Shown here piece by piece: positions 15,864 to 23,682 of a stretch of 49,213 bases of DNA; position 1 is the stretch's first letter, and each line of letters starts with the position of its first letter. The translations under genes and the position numbers were made by a program. Source of the stretch: Planctomycetota bacterium (GTDB taxonomy: Bacteria; Planctomycetota; Phycisphaerae; SM23-33); contig JAAYCO010000048.1 in NCBI GenBank assembly GCA_012729725.1, forward strand, positions 1-49,213, written 5' to 3'. The notes beneath the pieces were generated by a model. That model did no database searches. It saw only the letters and a program-made list of their open reading frames with translations, and was not told the origin of the DNA.

Positions 15864-16199
15864 ATGATCGACAAGAACACGTCATCACGGCAGGGCGAGG
15901 CGGTGAGTCGGCAGTCGCCGGCGGTCTCTCGCTGGCGTCAGGCGGGCGGTCGAAAACCTATTCCGCCCAAGCTCTACAGGATCGGCGAGGTCGTCGAGTA
16001 CTCTGGGATGAGTCGTCAGACGATCCACAATTACACCATCATGGGACTTTTGCCCGAAACGCAATGGACGCAAGGCGGGCATCGGTTATATGACCAGAGC
16101 GTCTTCGGCCGGCTCGACAGGATAGCCCGGCTCAAGGCGCAGCGCAAGTCGATGCAATACATCAGGGAGTTCTTCGTAAGGTTCGATAGCCGAAAGTGA
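15864..16199 (+). CDS. MerR-type helix-turn-helix protein
   Basis: This 111-residue protein has an unstructured N-terminal ~35 residues and then a MerR-like winged helix: KLYRIGEVVEYSGMSRQTIHNYTIMGLL, then the wing GGHRLYDQSVFGRLDRIARLKAQRKSMQYIREFF. It lacks the long dimerisation helix and effector domain of classical MerR proteins, so it is a stand-alone DNA-binding module. It lies 31 nt before fliF in the same direction, with a strong palindrome upstream, so a role in controlling the flagellar operon is a reasonable inference. A start a few codons later cannot be ruled out. Confidence 0.82.
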   Translation: MIDKNTSSRQGEAVSRQSPAVSRWRQAGGRKPIPPKLYRIGEVVEYSGMSRQTIHNYTIMGLLPETQWTQGGHRLYDQSVFGRLDRIARLKAQRKSMQYIREFFVRFDSRK

Positions 16200-16230
16200 T
16201 CGCAGGCCACGGTCAGGGAGGACCAGGCCA

Positions 16231-17934
16231 ATGAATGAACTGAAAAAACATCTCGCCGCCCTCCGCGCGTGGGCGCTGGGGCTTGGCATTGGCGGGCGCG
16301 CGGCCCTTGCAGTGTCGGCGCTTTTGCTTCTTGCCGGATGCCTATGGTTGGCGCTGTCGGGCGACAAGACGCAGAAGGTCGTCCTGCCCGTGGACGTTGC
16401 CGCCGCCGATGTCGCCGAGGCGCTGAAGGCCATTCAAGCCCAGGGCATAGACGCTTCCGTCGACGGGGGCAGGATTCACGTTCCTCCCGGCGCTCAGGAA
16501 TCCGCGAAGATGGCGCTTGTCTCGGCGGGCATTGGCTCGCCTTCGTCGTTTGAACAGGCGCTGGCGCATGAGGGCCTGTGGTCTTCCGCATCTCAGAATC
16601 ACAAGCGATGGCTGGCCGCCAAGATGACGGCGCTGTCTCGCGGCATTGGCAAGTTCCCCGGCGTCAAGCGCGCGGTGGTTCTGCTGGAAGAACCCGCGCA
16701 GCGTTCGCTGGGTTCCGTTGGCGCCTCGGCGAGCGTGCAGGTGGAGCTATCAACGCCGCTGGCGATGACTCGCGATGTTCAGCACGCCATTGCCGATCTT
16801 GTCGCCGGAAGCGTCTCGGGCCTCAAGCCCCAGGATGTTCGGATCGTCGATACCGCCGGCAGAAGCTACCGGCTTGACGAGGAAGACCGTCCCGTTGGTC
16901 CCGAGCAGCGGCTGGTCGCCGCCAGACTGGAGATGCTCGAGCAGGCGCGATCGGTGCTATCGCAAATTCCCGACGTCCTGCTGCACGTGCAGATGCGGAT
17001 GCGGGACGACAAGTGCGAGTGCGAGTCGCTGTGGGCATCGATACCCTTGAGCTACATCCAGGCGGTGGCTGCACAGAGAAAGAGCGACGTTCAGTCGTCG
17101 GCGGAGGTTTGCCTGAACAAGACGCGGGCGGCCCTGGCTGGCGCGCTGGGCGCCGACCCGCGGATCATCAGGGTTGATTGGCATTACGACGTCGGGTCTT
17201 CGTCCCCGGCTGAGGCGCAATGGAAGGCCCATCTGTCGTGGGCGCTGCCGCCTGTCGGCGGCGTGATCGTCGTGGCATGCATCGCCGTTTTTCTCTTCAA
17301 ACGCCGCCGAGCCCATTCGAGGCATCCCCTCGACGTGCTGGAACTGGCCAGCCCCAACGACCTGTGCGAAATTCTGTCTCTTGAGCACCCGCAGACAATC
17401 GCGGCAGTGCTTGGCCGGCTTTCCCCGGCGCGGCGCGAAGCGGTTCTCGAATCGATGGACGAGGCCGCGCGTATGGAAGTGGAGCGTCGGCTGGACTCGA
17501 ACGTGGCCCCTGATCGGCGCGTTCTGGACGAGGTTCACACCGCCATCGCGGCCCGCCTTGCGCAGTTTGTCTCTCGCCGGCAGGATGTGCAGGCCCGAGA
17601 GGCGCCTTTCGCCGCCGGTGCGGGCGGCGAGGTTGCCGACAACGCCCTTGATTTTGACGATCTGCTGGCGATGGACGATTCGACTCTGGGCGAGGCGCTG
17701 GCTGATCTTGACACTCACTGCCTTGCAATCGCCCTTCGCACCGCCGACGCCAGGCTTGCGCAGAAGATAGTCGCCTGCATGCCGTTGGATCAGGCCCAGG
17801 AATTGCGCGAGCGGATGGACAGCATCGGCCCGGTGCGTCTGAGCGACGTCGAAGCCGCACAGAGACAGGTAGTTCGTGCAATCCGCACACCCGCCGGCAG
17901 GTACGTTTCGCATGCCGGAGAGAGGATAGCGTGA
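16231..17934 (+). CDS. fliF: Flagellar M-ring/switch fusion protein FliF-FliG
   Basis: This 567-residue protein combines two flagellar proteins. Residues 1-360 are FliF-like: a first transmembrane helix (~24-43), YscJ/FliF ring-building motifs in the periplasmic part (VLPVDVAAADVAEALKAIQAQGI, MALVSAGIG, ASVQVEL, VQHAIADLVAGSVSGLKPQDVRIVD) and a second helix (~338-356). Residues ~370-555 are FliG-like: the middle domain with the EHPQTIA motif (385-391), then the C-terminal torque domain (FDDLLAMDDSTLGEAL...GPVRLSDVEAAQRQVV). The FliF C-terminal tail and FliG N-domain, which normally bind each other, are missing, so the fusion replaces that joint. A good Shine-Dalgarno (GGGAGGA) precedes the ATG. 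Length and continuous frame argue against a sequencing artefact. Confidence 0.88.
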   Translation: MNELKKHLAALRAWALGLGIGGRAALAVSALLLLAGCLWLALSGDKTQKVVLPVDVAAADVAEALKAIQAQGIDASVDGGRIHVPPGAQESAKMALVSAGIGSPSSFEQALAHEGLWSSASQNHKRWLAAKMTALSRGIGKFPGVKRAVVLLEEPAQRSLGSVGASASVQVELSTPLAMTRDVQHAIADLVAGSVSGLKPQDVRIVDTAGRSYRLDEEDRPVGPEQRLVAARLEMLEQARSVLSQIPDVLLHVQMRMRDDKCECESLWASIPLSYIQAVAAQRKSDVQSSAEVCLNKTRAALAGALGADPRIIRVDWHYDVGSSSPAEAQWKAHLSWALPPVGGVIVVACIAVFLFKRRRAHSRHPLDVLELASPNDLCEILSLEHPQTIAAVLGRLSPARREAVLESMDEAARMEVERRLDSNVAPDRRVLDEVHTAIAARLAQFVSRRQDVQAREAPFAAGAGGEVADNALDFDDLLAMDDSTLGEALADLDTHCLAIALRTADARLAQKIVACMPLDQAQELRERMDSIGPVRLSDVEAAQRQVVRAIRTPAGRYVSHAGERIA

Positions 17935-17935
17935 G

Positions 17936-18673
17936 GTGAGCATGAAACGCGTAATCAAAATGCAGGACGCCGGCGAAATGTTGGGCGACGCGGCAGTCCC
18001 GCTTGAGCTTGCCGACGTCGCGGCGGAGGCAAGGGACATTATCTCTCGCGCGCGTTCGGCCGCCCAGAAGATCGTCAACGACGCGCAGGAGCAGGCCAGG
18101 CAGATCCAACAACTTGCCGCCGACGACGCCAGGTCTGCCGGTTTTGCAAAGGGACGAGAAGAAGGCTTTGCTCAGGGCCTCGCCGCGGGGCGGAAGGAAA
18201 TCGAGGCGGAGCTTAAGACCCAGTCGGTGGAACTGACACAGCTTGCCGGCAGGATTCTGGGCGAACTGGCGGGCGCCAGAGAAGAACTGCTGCGAGAGGC
18301 GTCCGGCGAGCTTCTGAACCTTGCCATAGACATCGCCCGCAAGGTTGTAGGCACAGTTGCGATACGCGACATATCGGCGGCCCGCGCGAATCTGGCCAAG
18401 GCTCTTGAGCTTGCAGACCCCGCCGGCCAAGTGGTTGTGCGAGTGAACCCACGGCAACTGGAACAATTAAGTCTGCGGCTTGACGGCCTGACGGAAAGCC
18501 TGTGCGTTCGCGGCACGGTAAAGCTTGTCGCCGACGAGCGCATCGCCCCAGGCGGCGTGAAGCTGGGCACGCGCCAGGGCGAAATAGACGCCACGATTGA
18601 CACGCAGATCAGGAATGTGGTTGAGGCGCTCGTCGGTCCGGGCTTCGGCCCGCTGCCACAGGAGGCGTCTTGA
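17936..18673 (+). CDS. fliH: Flagellar export ATPase regulator FliH
   Basis: This 245-residue protein has a helical N-terminal half rich in Ala/Gln and a glycine-repeat segment GFAKGREEGFAQGLAAG, which are the GxxxG-type repeats typical of FliH. It ends in a domain like the vacuolar ATPase E subunit (IDIARKVVGTVAI...VVVRVNPRQLEQL...DERIAPGGVKLGTRQGEIDATIDTQI). FliH forms a stator-like dimer that holds the FliI ATPase. The start may be the GTG at 17936 or, better placed after a GAGG, the ATG at 17942. It begins 1 nt after fliF and overlaps fliI by 4 nt. Confidence 0.92.
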   Translation: MSMKRVIKMQDAGEMLGDAAVPLELADVAAEARDIISRARSAAQKIVNDAQEQARQIQQLAADDARSAGFAKGREEGFAQGLAAGRKEIEAELKTQSVELTQLAGRILGELAGAREELLREASGELLNLAIDIARKVVGTVAIRDISAARANLAKALELADPAGQVVVRVNPRQLEQLSLRLDGLTESLCVRGTVKLVADERIAPGGVKLGTRQGEIDATIDTQIRNVVEALVGPGFGPLPQEAS

Positions 18674-20016
18674 ATTCGCTTGAATCATACAGGCGGATCG
18701 TTCGCAACGTCGTGCCCGTCGGGCTGACGGGTCGCGTTCACGGCGTTCGCGGCCTGACGGTTACGGTGGGCGATTTTCCCGCGCCAGTCGGCGCCTCGTG
18801 CCGCATTGTCCGCACGGGCAGGGGAGTAGACGCCCGCGTCGTTGGCTTCACCGGAAGGCACACGCTGGTCATGCCGATCGGGCAGTGCGCAGGCATATGC
18901 AAGGGCGACAGGGTGATATTCACATCCGGCGAGCAATCGCTTGGAGTTGGCAAGTCGATGCTGGGGCGGATTATCGACGGCGTGGGCAGGCCCATAGACG
19001 GCAAGGGCGAGATCGTCTGCGATGCCAGAGCGGCGATATGGCCCGCGCCGCTGGGTCCGATGCAGCGCCGCAGGATAGACCAGCCGCTGGCGACCGGCAT
19101 TCGCGCGATCGACGGCCTGTTGACCGTTGGCAAGGGCCAGCGAATGGGAATATTCAGCGGCTCGGGCGTTGGAAAAAGCGTCATGCTTGGCATGATCGGC
19201 AGGTACACGGCCGCCGATGTTACGGTTATTGCGCTTGTGGGCGAACGAGGCAGGGAAGTTCGTGATTTTGTTGAACGCGATCTTGGCGAAGAAGGGCTTG
19301 CTCGAAGCGTTATCGTTGTTTCAACAAGCGAAGATCCGCCGCTGCTTCGAGTTCAGGCGGCTGCGGTGGCGGCAGCGGTGGCGGAATTCTTCCGAGATCG
19401 CGGCCTTGACGTGCTTCTGCTGATGGACAGTCTAAGCAGGCTTGCCTCCGCGCAGCGCACCGTCGCGCTGGCTGCCGGCGAACCCCCGGCCACGCGCGGA
19501 TACCCGCCAAGCGTATTCAACCTGCTGCCCGAGCTGCTTGAACGCAGCGGAAGGACCGAGCGGGGATCCATAACCGCCTTCTACACCGTGCTGGTTGAGG
19601 GTGACGATTTCTCCGAGCCCGTCGCCGACGCCGTGCGCAGCGTAACGGATGGACACATCTGCCTTAACAGGCAGTTGGCCAACCAGGGCCACTACCCGGC
19701 TGTGGACGTGCTGGCCAGCATCAGCAGGGTGATGATAGATGTTGCAAGCCAGCCGCAGCTCGCCGCCGCCAGGGAGATTCAGGGCCTGATGGCGGCTCAT
19801 GCAGAGATACAGGATCTCATCAGCGTTGGGGCATACAAGACCGGCGCAAACCCGCGAGCCGATCTGGCGATTGCGGCAATGCCGCTGGTGCGCGATTTTC
19901 TGGTGCAATCAATCAGCGAGAGCTCGCCCCTCGATCAGACGATGAGCAGGCTTGCCGAATTACGTGGAACCATCGAACGAATCAGCAAGGATCTGCAACG
20001 CGGATCGCAAGGATGA
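18670..20016 (+). CDS. fliI: Flagellum-specific ATP synthase FliI
   Basis: This 448-residue F1-beta-like ATPase of the flagellar export apparatus has Walker A GSGVGKSVML, a catalytic glutamate region VALVGERGREVRDF, Walker B VLLLMDSLSRLA and the signature PPSVFNLLPELLERSGR. It energises loading of substrates at the export gate. Translation starts at a TTG (18670) after GGAGG, overlapping the fliH stop, and ends 4 nt into the next gene. The length is normal for the family. Confidence 0.97.
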   Translation: MNSLESYRRIVRNVVPVGLTGRVHGVRGLTVTVGDFPAPVGASCRIVRTGRGVDARVVGFTGRHTLVMPIGQCAGICKGDRVIFTSGEQSLGVGKSMLGRIIDGVGRPIDGKGEIVCDARAAIWPAPLGPMQRRRIDQPLATGIRAIDGLLTVGKGQRMGIFSGSGVGKSVMLGMIGRYTAADVTVIALVGERGREVRDFVERDLGEEGLARSVIVVSTSEDPPLLRVQAAAVAAAVAEFFRDRGLDVLLLMDSLSRLASAQRTVALAAGEPPATRGYPPSVFNLLPELLERSGRTERGSITAFYTVLVEGDDFSEPVADAVRSVTDGHICLNRQLANQGHYPAVDVLASISRVMIDVASQPQLAAAREIQGLMAAHAEIQDLISVGAYKTGANPRADLAIAAMPLVRDFLVQSISESSPLDQTMSRLAELRGTIERISKDLQRGSQG

Positions 20017-20510
20017 CAAACATGGTTTCAAAACAGGAAAAACGCCTTGGAGTAATGCTCAGGCCGATGCGTCACAGCGAAGAGGTTGCCCGGCAGGACT
20101 TCGCTCGCGCCACTTGCAGGGCGCAGGAGTATCTTGATCAGGCGCTTCAACTCGAAGCCGAACTGCGATGCCAGCACGCGGCCGCGGGCAGAAGCCTGCG
20201 CAACGGCGACGAGTTCTCAACCGACGGCTACCGGCATGCCGTCGCGACCATTCAGAACAAGCTCTCGCGCATCATGCGTCTGGCCGATCAGGCGCAGGAG
20301 CAGGTCGAGAAATGCCGCATCGAGCTGATCGAGTCAATGGGCAGGCGCAAGGCATTCGGAAAAATGCTGGAGAGGATTTCTCACGATCGCCGGCTCCGCG
20401 CGGATCAAAAGGAAAGCGCCGAACTGGATGACGTTCACGCGGCGTCAACGGCATGGCGGCGAGAGAGCTTGGACTACAGCCAGGCGGATGCAGTGACGGT
20501 GGAGGCGTAA
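20013..20510 (+). CDS. fliJ: FliJ-like flagellar export chaperone
   Basis: This 165-residue protein is almost wholly helical and charged (KQEKRLGVMLRPMRHSEEVARQDFARA...LDQALQLEAELRC...MRLADQAQEQVEKCRIELIESMGRRKAFGKMLERI), consistent with the long coiled coil of FliJ, which sits in the FliI hexamer. Sequence similarity within FliJ is always low, so the call rests on coiled-coil character, length and its place right after fliI (4-nt overlap). It ends in the TAA whose last base begins the next ATG. Confidence 0.75.
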   Translation: MTNMVSKQEKRLGVMLRPMRHSEEVARQDFARATCRAQEYLDQALQLEAELRCQHAAAGRSLRNGDEFSTDGYRHAVATIQNKLSRIMRLADQAQEQVEKCRIELIESMGRRKAFGKMLERISHDRRLRADQKESAELDDVHAASTAWRRESLDYSQADAVTVEA

Positions 20511-20755
20511 TGATAAGGCCACGCAACACCGATCGTATGCGGATCAACCTTGGCAGGCGGTGCATCAGCGTCTGCCAGATGGCCTCGCTGAAACCAGGCG
20601 CCATCATCGAACTGGACAAGCCTGCCGGCGACCACGTGGAGGTGTTTCTCGGATCGCGCCTGCATGCCAAAGGCAATCTGGTGTGCATCGACGGCAAGCT
20701 GTGCGTGCGGGTCTGTCAGGCGGTGGACGCCTCAGCAGCGACGGTGCAGACATGA
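20510..20755 (+). CDS. fliN: Minimal FliN-like SpoA-domain switch protein
   Basis: From the ATG at 20510 (GGAGG upstream) this is an 81-residue protein made almost only of one SpoA domain: MRINLGRRCISVCQMASLKPGAIIELDKPAGDHVEVFLGSRLHAKGNLVCIDGKLCVRV. This matches FliN/FliM-C, which form the C-ring and bind FliH. It is shorter than usual FliN proteins (about 100-140 residues) because the N-terminal extension is absent. The ORF-track start at 20453 adds shadow codons inside fliJ. It overlaps fliJ by 1 nt and fliO by 4 nt. Confidence 0.85.
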   Translation: MIRPRNTDRMRINLGRRCISVCQMASLKPGAIIELDKPAGDHVEVFLGSRLHAKGNLVCIDGKLCVRVCQAVDASAATVQT

Positions 20756-21267
20756 TCAGGAGCATGCGACTATTCGCCATGCTCGCATGCATCGGCCTGA
20801 CGGTCGCCGCCGCATCTGCTCAATCGACGCAGCCGGGCGGCCCTTCGACCGGCGAGTCTTTGGAGCAGAAACCTGTTGGCGGCATCGAACAGAACAAGGT
20901 GGGCGAATCCTCGCAATCCGGGCAGTTGATGCAGTGGCTTCAAAGCATTGCCGCACTGGGCGTGGTTGTGGGCGTGATATTCCTGCTGCGGTTCGTGCTT
21001 CGCAGGATGGTTCGCACCGGCGGCGTTGGGTTCGCTCGCCGCCAAGGCCCGCTCGATGTGCTTCACCAGGTTTCCGCCGGGGCAGGGCGGCAGTTGCTGC
21101 TGGTGCGCCTCGGTCGGCGACTGCTGCTGATAGGAAGCACAAGCGGCGGCCTGCGAACGCTGGCCGAGGTGGACGATGAGATGCAGGCGGCGGAAATGAT
21201 GCGTCAACTCGGTCTTGACGCGCAAGCCAAACCCGGCCGAGACGCAGAAAAATCGGAGGAAGCATGA
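20752..21267 (+). CDS. fliO: Flagellar biosynthesis protein FliO
   Basis: From the ATG at 20752 this is a 171-residue protein. It has an N-terminal signal-like helix (LFAMLACIGLTVAAASAQ), a ~50-residue Ser/Gly/Gln-rich periplasmic stretch, one transmembrane helix (SIAALGVVVGVIFLLRFVLRRM) and a cytoplasmic domain with GPLDVLHQVSAGAGRQLLLVRLGRRLLLIG, the FliO core pattern. FliO scaffolds assembly of FliP in the export gate. It is located between fliN (4-nt overlap) and fliP (4-nt overlap). The ORF-track start at 20560 is an upstream shadow. Confidence 0.9.
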   Translation: MIRSMRLFAMLACIGLTVAAASAQSTQPGGPSTGESLEQKPVGGIEQNKVGESSQSGQLMQWLQSIAALGVVVGVIFLLRFVLRRMVRTGGVGFARRQGPLDVLHQVSAGAGRQLLLVRLGRRLLLIGSTSGGLRTLAEVDDEMQAAEMMRQLGLDAQAKPGRDAEKSEEA

Positions 21268-21908
21268 ATTCCTCCATGCCGGCGATGATCACGTGGATAT
21301 CGATGGGCCTGGTGGCGACGGTGGCCCTTCTTGCCACTTGTTTCACGCGGGTGATTGTCGTGCTGGGCCTGCTCAAGCAGGCGATAGGCGCGCAGCAGCC
21401 CCCGCCGCAGGTGGTGCTGGCGATGTCGCTGCTGATTACCGTTGTGGTTATGGCGCCAGTTTACACGCAGGTGTACTCGCAGGCGATCGAGCCGTACTCA
21501 GCCGGCAAGCTGGACATGTCCTCGGCGGTGTCAGCCGGCGAAGGCCCGGTCAGAGCGTTCATGATTCGACAGATCGAGAGCACCGCTAACCGCGGCGACG
21601 TTCGCCTGTTTCTGCCGAAGGAACTCGCCCAGAAAGATGACCTTGCCTGGAGCGAAGTCGCCACGCCGGCGCTGGTGGCGGGTTTCGTCGTCAGCGAGTT
21701 GAAAATCGCGTTCATAATCGGCGTGCAGATATTCCTGCCATTCGTGGTGATAGACCTGCTGGTCGCGACGATTCTTACTTCAATGGGCATGCTGATGCTG
21801 CCGCCAGTGCTTATATCGTTGCCGCTGAAGCTGCTGATGTTCGTTCTGGCGGACGGCTGGCACAGGGTTATCGGCACGCTGATGCAGAGCATTGGATGGA
21901 GCTCATGA
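21264..21908 (+). CDS. fliP: Flagellar export gate protein FliP
   Basis: This 214-residue protein shows FliP motifs FTRVIVVLGLLKQAIG and the C-terminal signature GVQIFLPFVVIDLLVATILTSMGMLMLPP followed by LPLKLLMFVLADGW. FliP forms the pentamer at the heart of the export gate with FliQ and FliR. It lacks the cleavable signal peptide seen in enterobacterial FliP, as in many other phyla. It overlaps fliO by 4 nt and fliQ by 13 nt. Confidence 0.96.
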   Translation: MNSSMPAMITWISMGLVATVALLATCFTRVIVVLGLLKQAIGAQQPPPQVVLAMSLLITVVVMAPVYTQVYSQAIEPYSAGKLDMSSAVSAGEGPVRAFMIRQIESTANRGDVRLFLPKELAQKDDLAWSEVATPALVAGFVVSELKIAFIIGVQIFLPFVVIDLLVATILTSMGMLMLPPVLISLPLKLLMFVLADGWHRVIGTLMQSIGWSS

Positions 21909-22165
21909 TGGACGTTAACTTCGCGGTGGACCTGGGCCGCGAGGCCCTTATTCTGACGCTGACGGTGGCGGCGCCGGCCCTCATTGCCGGCGTTATCGTG
22001 GCTCTTATCGTGGCGATTGTGCAGGCGGCGACGGGAATACAGGAACAGACCATCGGCCTGCTTCCCAAAATCGCGGCAATGCTTGCAGCTGCTTTGGCGG
22101 CAGGTCCGTGGGCTATGGGCAGACTGGTCGAATTCGGAGAGAGGATGTTCTCGCTTTTACCGTGA
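21896..22165 (+). CDS. fliQ: Flagellar export gate protein FliQ
   Basis: This 89-residue, two-helix protein is exactly the FliQ size and pattern: ALILTLTVAAPALIAGVIVALIVAIVQAATGIQEQTIGLLPKIAAMLAAALAAGPW. It stacks around the FliP-FliR core. The start is either the ATG at 21896, overlapping fliP, or the ATG at 21905 (MMDVNF...). fliR begins 4 nt after its stop. Confidence 0.95.
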   Translation: MELMMDVNFAVDLGREALILTLTVAAPALIAGVIVALIVAIVQAATGIQEQTIGLLPKIAAMLAAALAAGPWAMGRLVEFGERMFSLLP

Positions 22166-22169
22166 TCCA

Positions 22170-22919
22170 ATGATTGCAGATGCGACAAATATACTTCTTG
22201 CGGCTGGCAGATTCAGCGGGCTGGCGTTTACCGCGCCGCTGCTTTCACATGCCGGTGTGGGAAGATTTGTTCGCGTATTGGCGGCGATTGCGCTGGCCAT
22301 AGGTCTGGGGGGCGAAGGCGGCCCTTCGGCCAGACTGTATGAACCGTTCGGGCTTGCAATTGCGACTGCCGTTGAATTCGCCATCGGGGCGGCGGTTGGA
22401 CTGGCGGCCCGGTTGGCTTTTGTCGGCATTGACCTGGCGGCCGAGCAGATCAGCGTACAGATGGGCATATCTCTCGGTCAGGTGTACTCGAACGACCAGC
22501 AGGATTCCTCGCCGCTTGTAACGCTGTTCGGATTGATTGCCGCGCTTGTCTTCATCTTCATTGGCGGAGTTGACGATCTTGTCTGGGCGGTTGGCGAAAG
22601 CCTTCGGCTGCTGCCGGTGGGCGTAACCGTTGGCCCGTCTTCGCTGATTCCGTCGCTTATTGCGGGCCTGAGCGGCGCGTTCGTGCTTGCGCTCAAGATC
22701 GCCGCCGGGGCGCTTGCGGCGATGCTGATTGCATCGGCGGGGCTGGGAATACTTCAAAGAATGCTGCCGCAGGCGCACATCCTGACGACGGGTTTGCCCG
22801 TTCGTTCCGCCCTTGGCCTGCTTGCGGCGGCAGGAGGGCTTAAGGCGCTTGGATGGGCGCTTGAGGCGTATTGGCCCGCGGTCCGGCCAATGCTTCCGGC
22901 AGTGTGGAAAGGCGCGTAA
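22170..22919 (+). CDS. fliR: Flagellar export gate protein FliR
   Basis: From the ATG at 22170 this is a 249-residue polytopic protein with FliR features: FSGLAFTAPLLSHAGVGRFVRV, the AAEQISVQMGISLGQVYSNDQQDSSPLV region, and LGILQRMLPQAHILTTGLPVRSALGL near the C-terminus. FliR caps the FliP pentamer. The track start at 21984 is inside fliQ in another frame. flhB follows after 3 nt, starting with TTG. Confidence 0.94.
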   Translation: MIADATNILLAAGRFSGLAFTAPLLSHAGVGRFVRVLAAIALAIGLGGEGGPSARLYEPFGLAIATAVEFAIGAAVGLAARLAFVGIDLAAEQISVQMGISLGQVYSNDQQDSSPLVTLFGLIAALVFIFIGGVDDLVWAVGESLRLLPVGVTVGPSSLIPSLIAGLSGAFVLALKIAAGALAAMLIASAGLGILQRMLPQAHILTTGLPVRSALGLLAAAGGLKALGWALEAYWPAVRPMLPAVWKGA

Positions 22920-22922
22920 ACG

Positions 22923-23660
22923 TTGAGCGACGACGCACACAGCGACGACAAGCAGTTTGAACCGACGCCGTACAAGCTTCAGCAGGCTCACCAGGACGGG
23001 CTTGCCGCCAGAAGCTCGGATCTCGCGGCGGCGGCGGGAATGCTGTTGTCCCTGGCGGTTGTCACTTTCGCCGGCCCCGTCCTGATGCGTGAGTTGCAGT
23101 TGATGACCGGCGAGATGCTTGGCGGAATCTCCGCAAACGCAATCAGGATGCCCGGCGCGCTGCCGATAGCCAGGTTGGGCATGCTCGTGGCGCTGGTTGG
23201 CGTCGGTGCGATTGTCGGGGGCGTCGCGGCTGCGGTGATCATGGGCAACGCAGCCTTCAACAGCGCCCGGCTGAGATTCAACTGGGACAAGATCAACCCA
23301 GGCGCGGGTCTGTCGCGAATGGTTGGCAGGGCGGCGGGCGTGCGCGCAGTGTTTGCTGCATGCAAGATATTGTTGGTTGGCGGCGTAATGCTTGACGCGC
23401 TTGTTCGCTCGTCGGTTGGGCTTGCGAGCCTGGGCGGCGTTTCGCCGCGTGAAATGGCCCTATCGGCATGGACGCTGCTGCTTTGGGCTGCGTGGAAGAT
23501 TGCCGGCGGGCTTGCAATTCTTGCGATTGCGGACGCCATTTATCAGCGATGGGAATTCCGCCAGGGCTTGAAAATGACGCGTCGGGAGCTTATGGAAGAG
23601 CTTAAACGCACTGAAGGCGATGTACGGTTTCGCAAACGCCGCATGACGCGGGTTACTTAG
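22923..23660 (+). CDS. flhB: Flagellar export switch protein FlhB, lacking the autocleavage domain
   Basis: This 245-residue protein contains the complete FlhB membrane region: EPTPYKLQQAHQDGLAARSSDL at the N-terminus, four hydrophobic segments, FNWDKINPGAGLSRMVG between helices 2 and 3, and the linker YQRWEFRQGLKMTRRELMEELKRTEGD. It then stops (VRFRKRRMTRVT, TAG) before the cytoplasmic domain that holds the NPTH self-cleavage site. FlhB proteins are usually ~350-380 residues, so ~110 are missing. flhA begins ~20 nt later, leaving no room for the domain as a separate downstream gene. Start codon TTG. Confidence 0.9.
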   Translation: MSDDAHSDDKQFEPTPYKLQQAHQDGLAARSSDLAAAAGMLLSLAVVTFAGPVLMRELQLMTGEMLGGISANAIRMPGALPIARLGMLVALVGVGAIVGGVAAAVIMGNAAFNSARLRFNWDKINPGAGLSRMVGRAAGVRAVFAACKILLVGGVMLDALVRSSVGLASLGGVSPREMALSAWTLLLWAAWKIAGGLAILAIADAIYQRWEFRQGLKMTRRELMEELKRTEGDVRFRKRRMTRVT

Positions 23661-23682
23661 CGAGCCGAAGGACGAGAAGTTG

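Noticed and set aside
16957-18466. Long minus-strand ORFs (373 and 389 codons) opposite fliF-fliH
   Set aside because: They are antisense shadows of GC-rich coding DNA with low-complexity Arg/Gly/Ala translations; the plus-strand frames have clear flagellar motifs.
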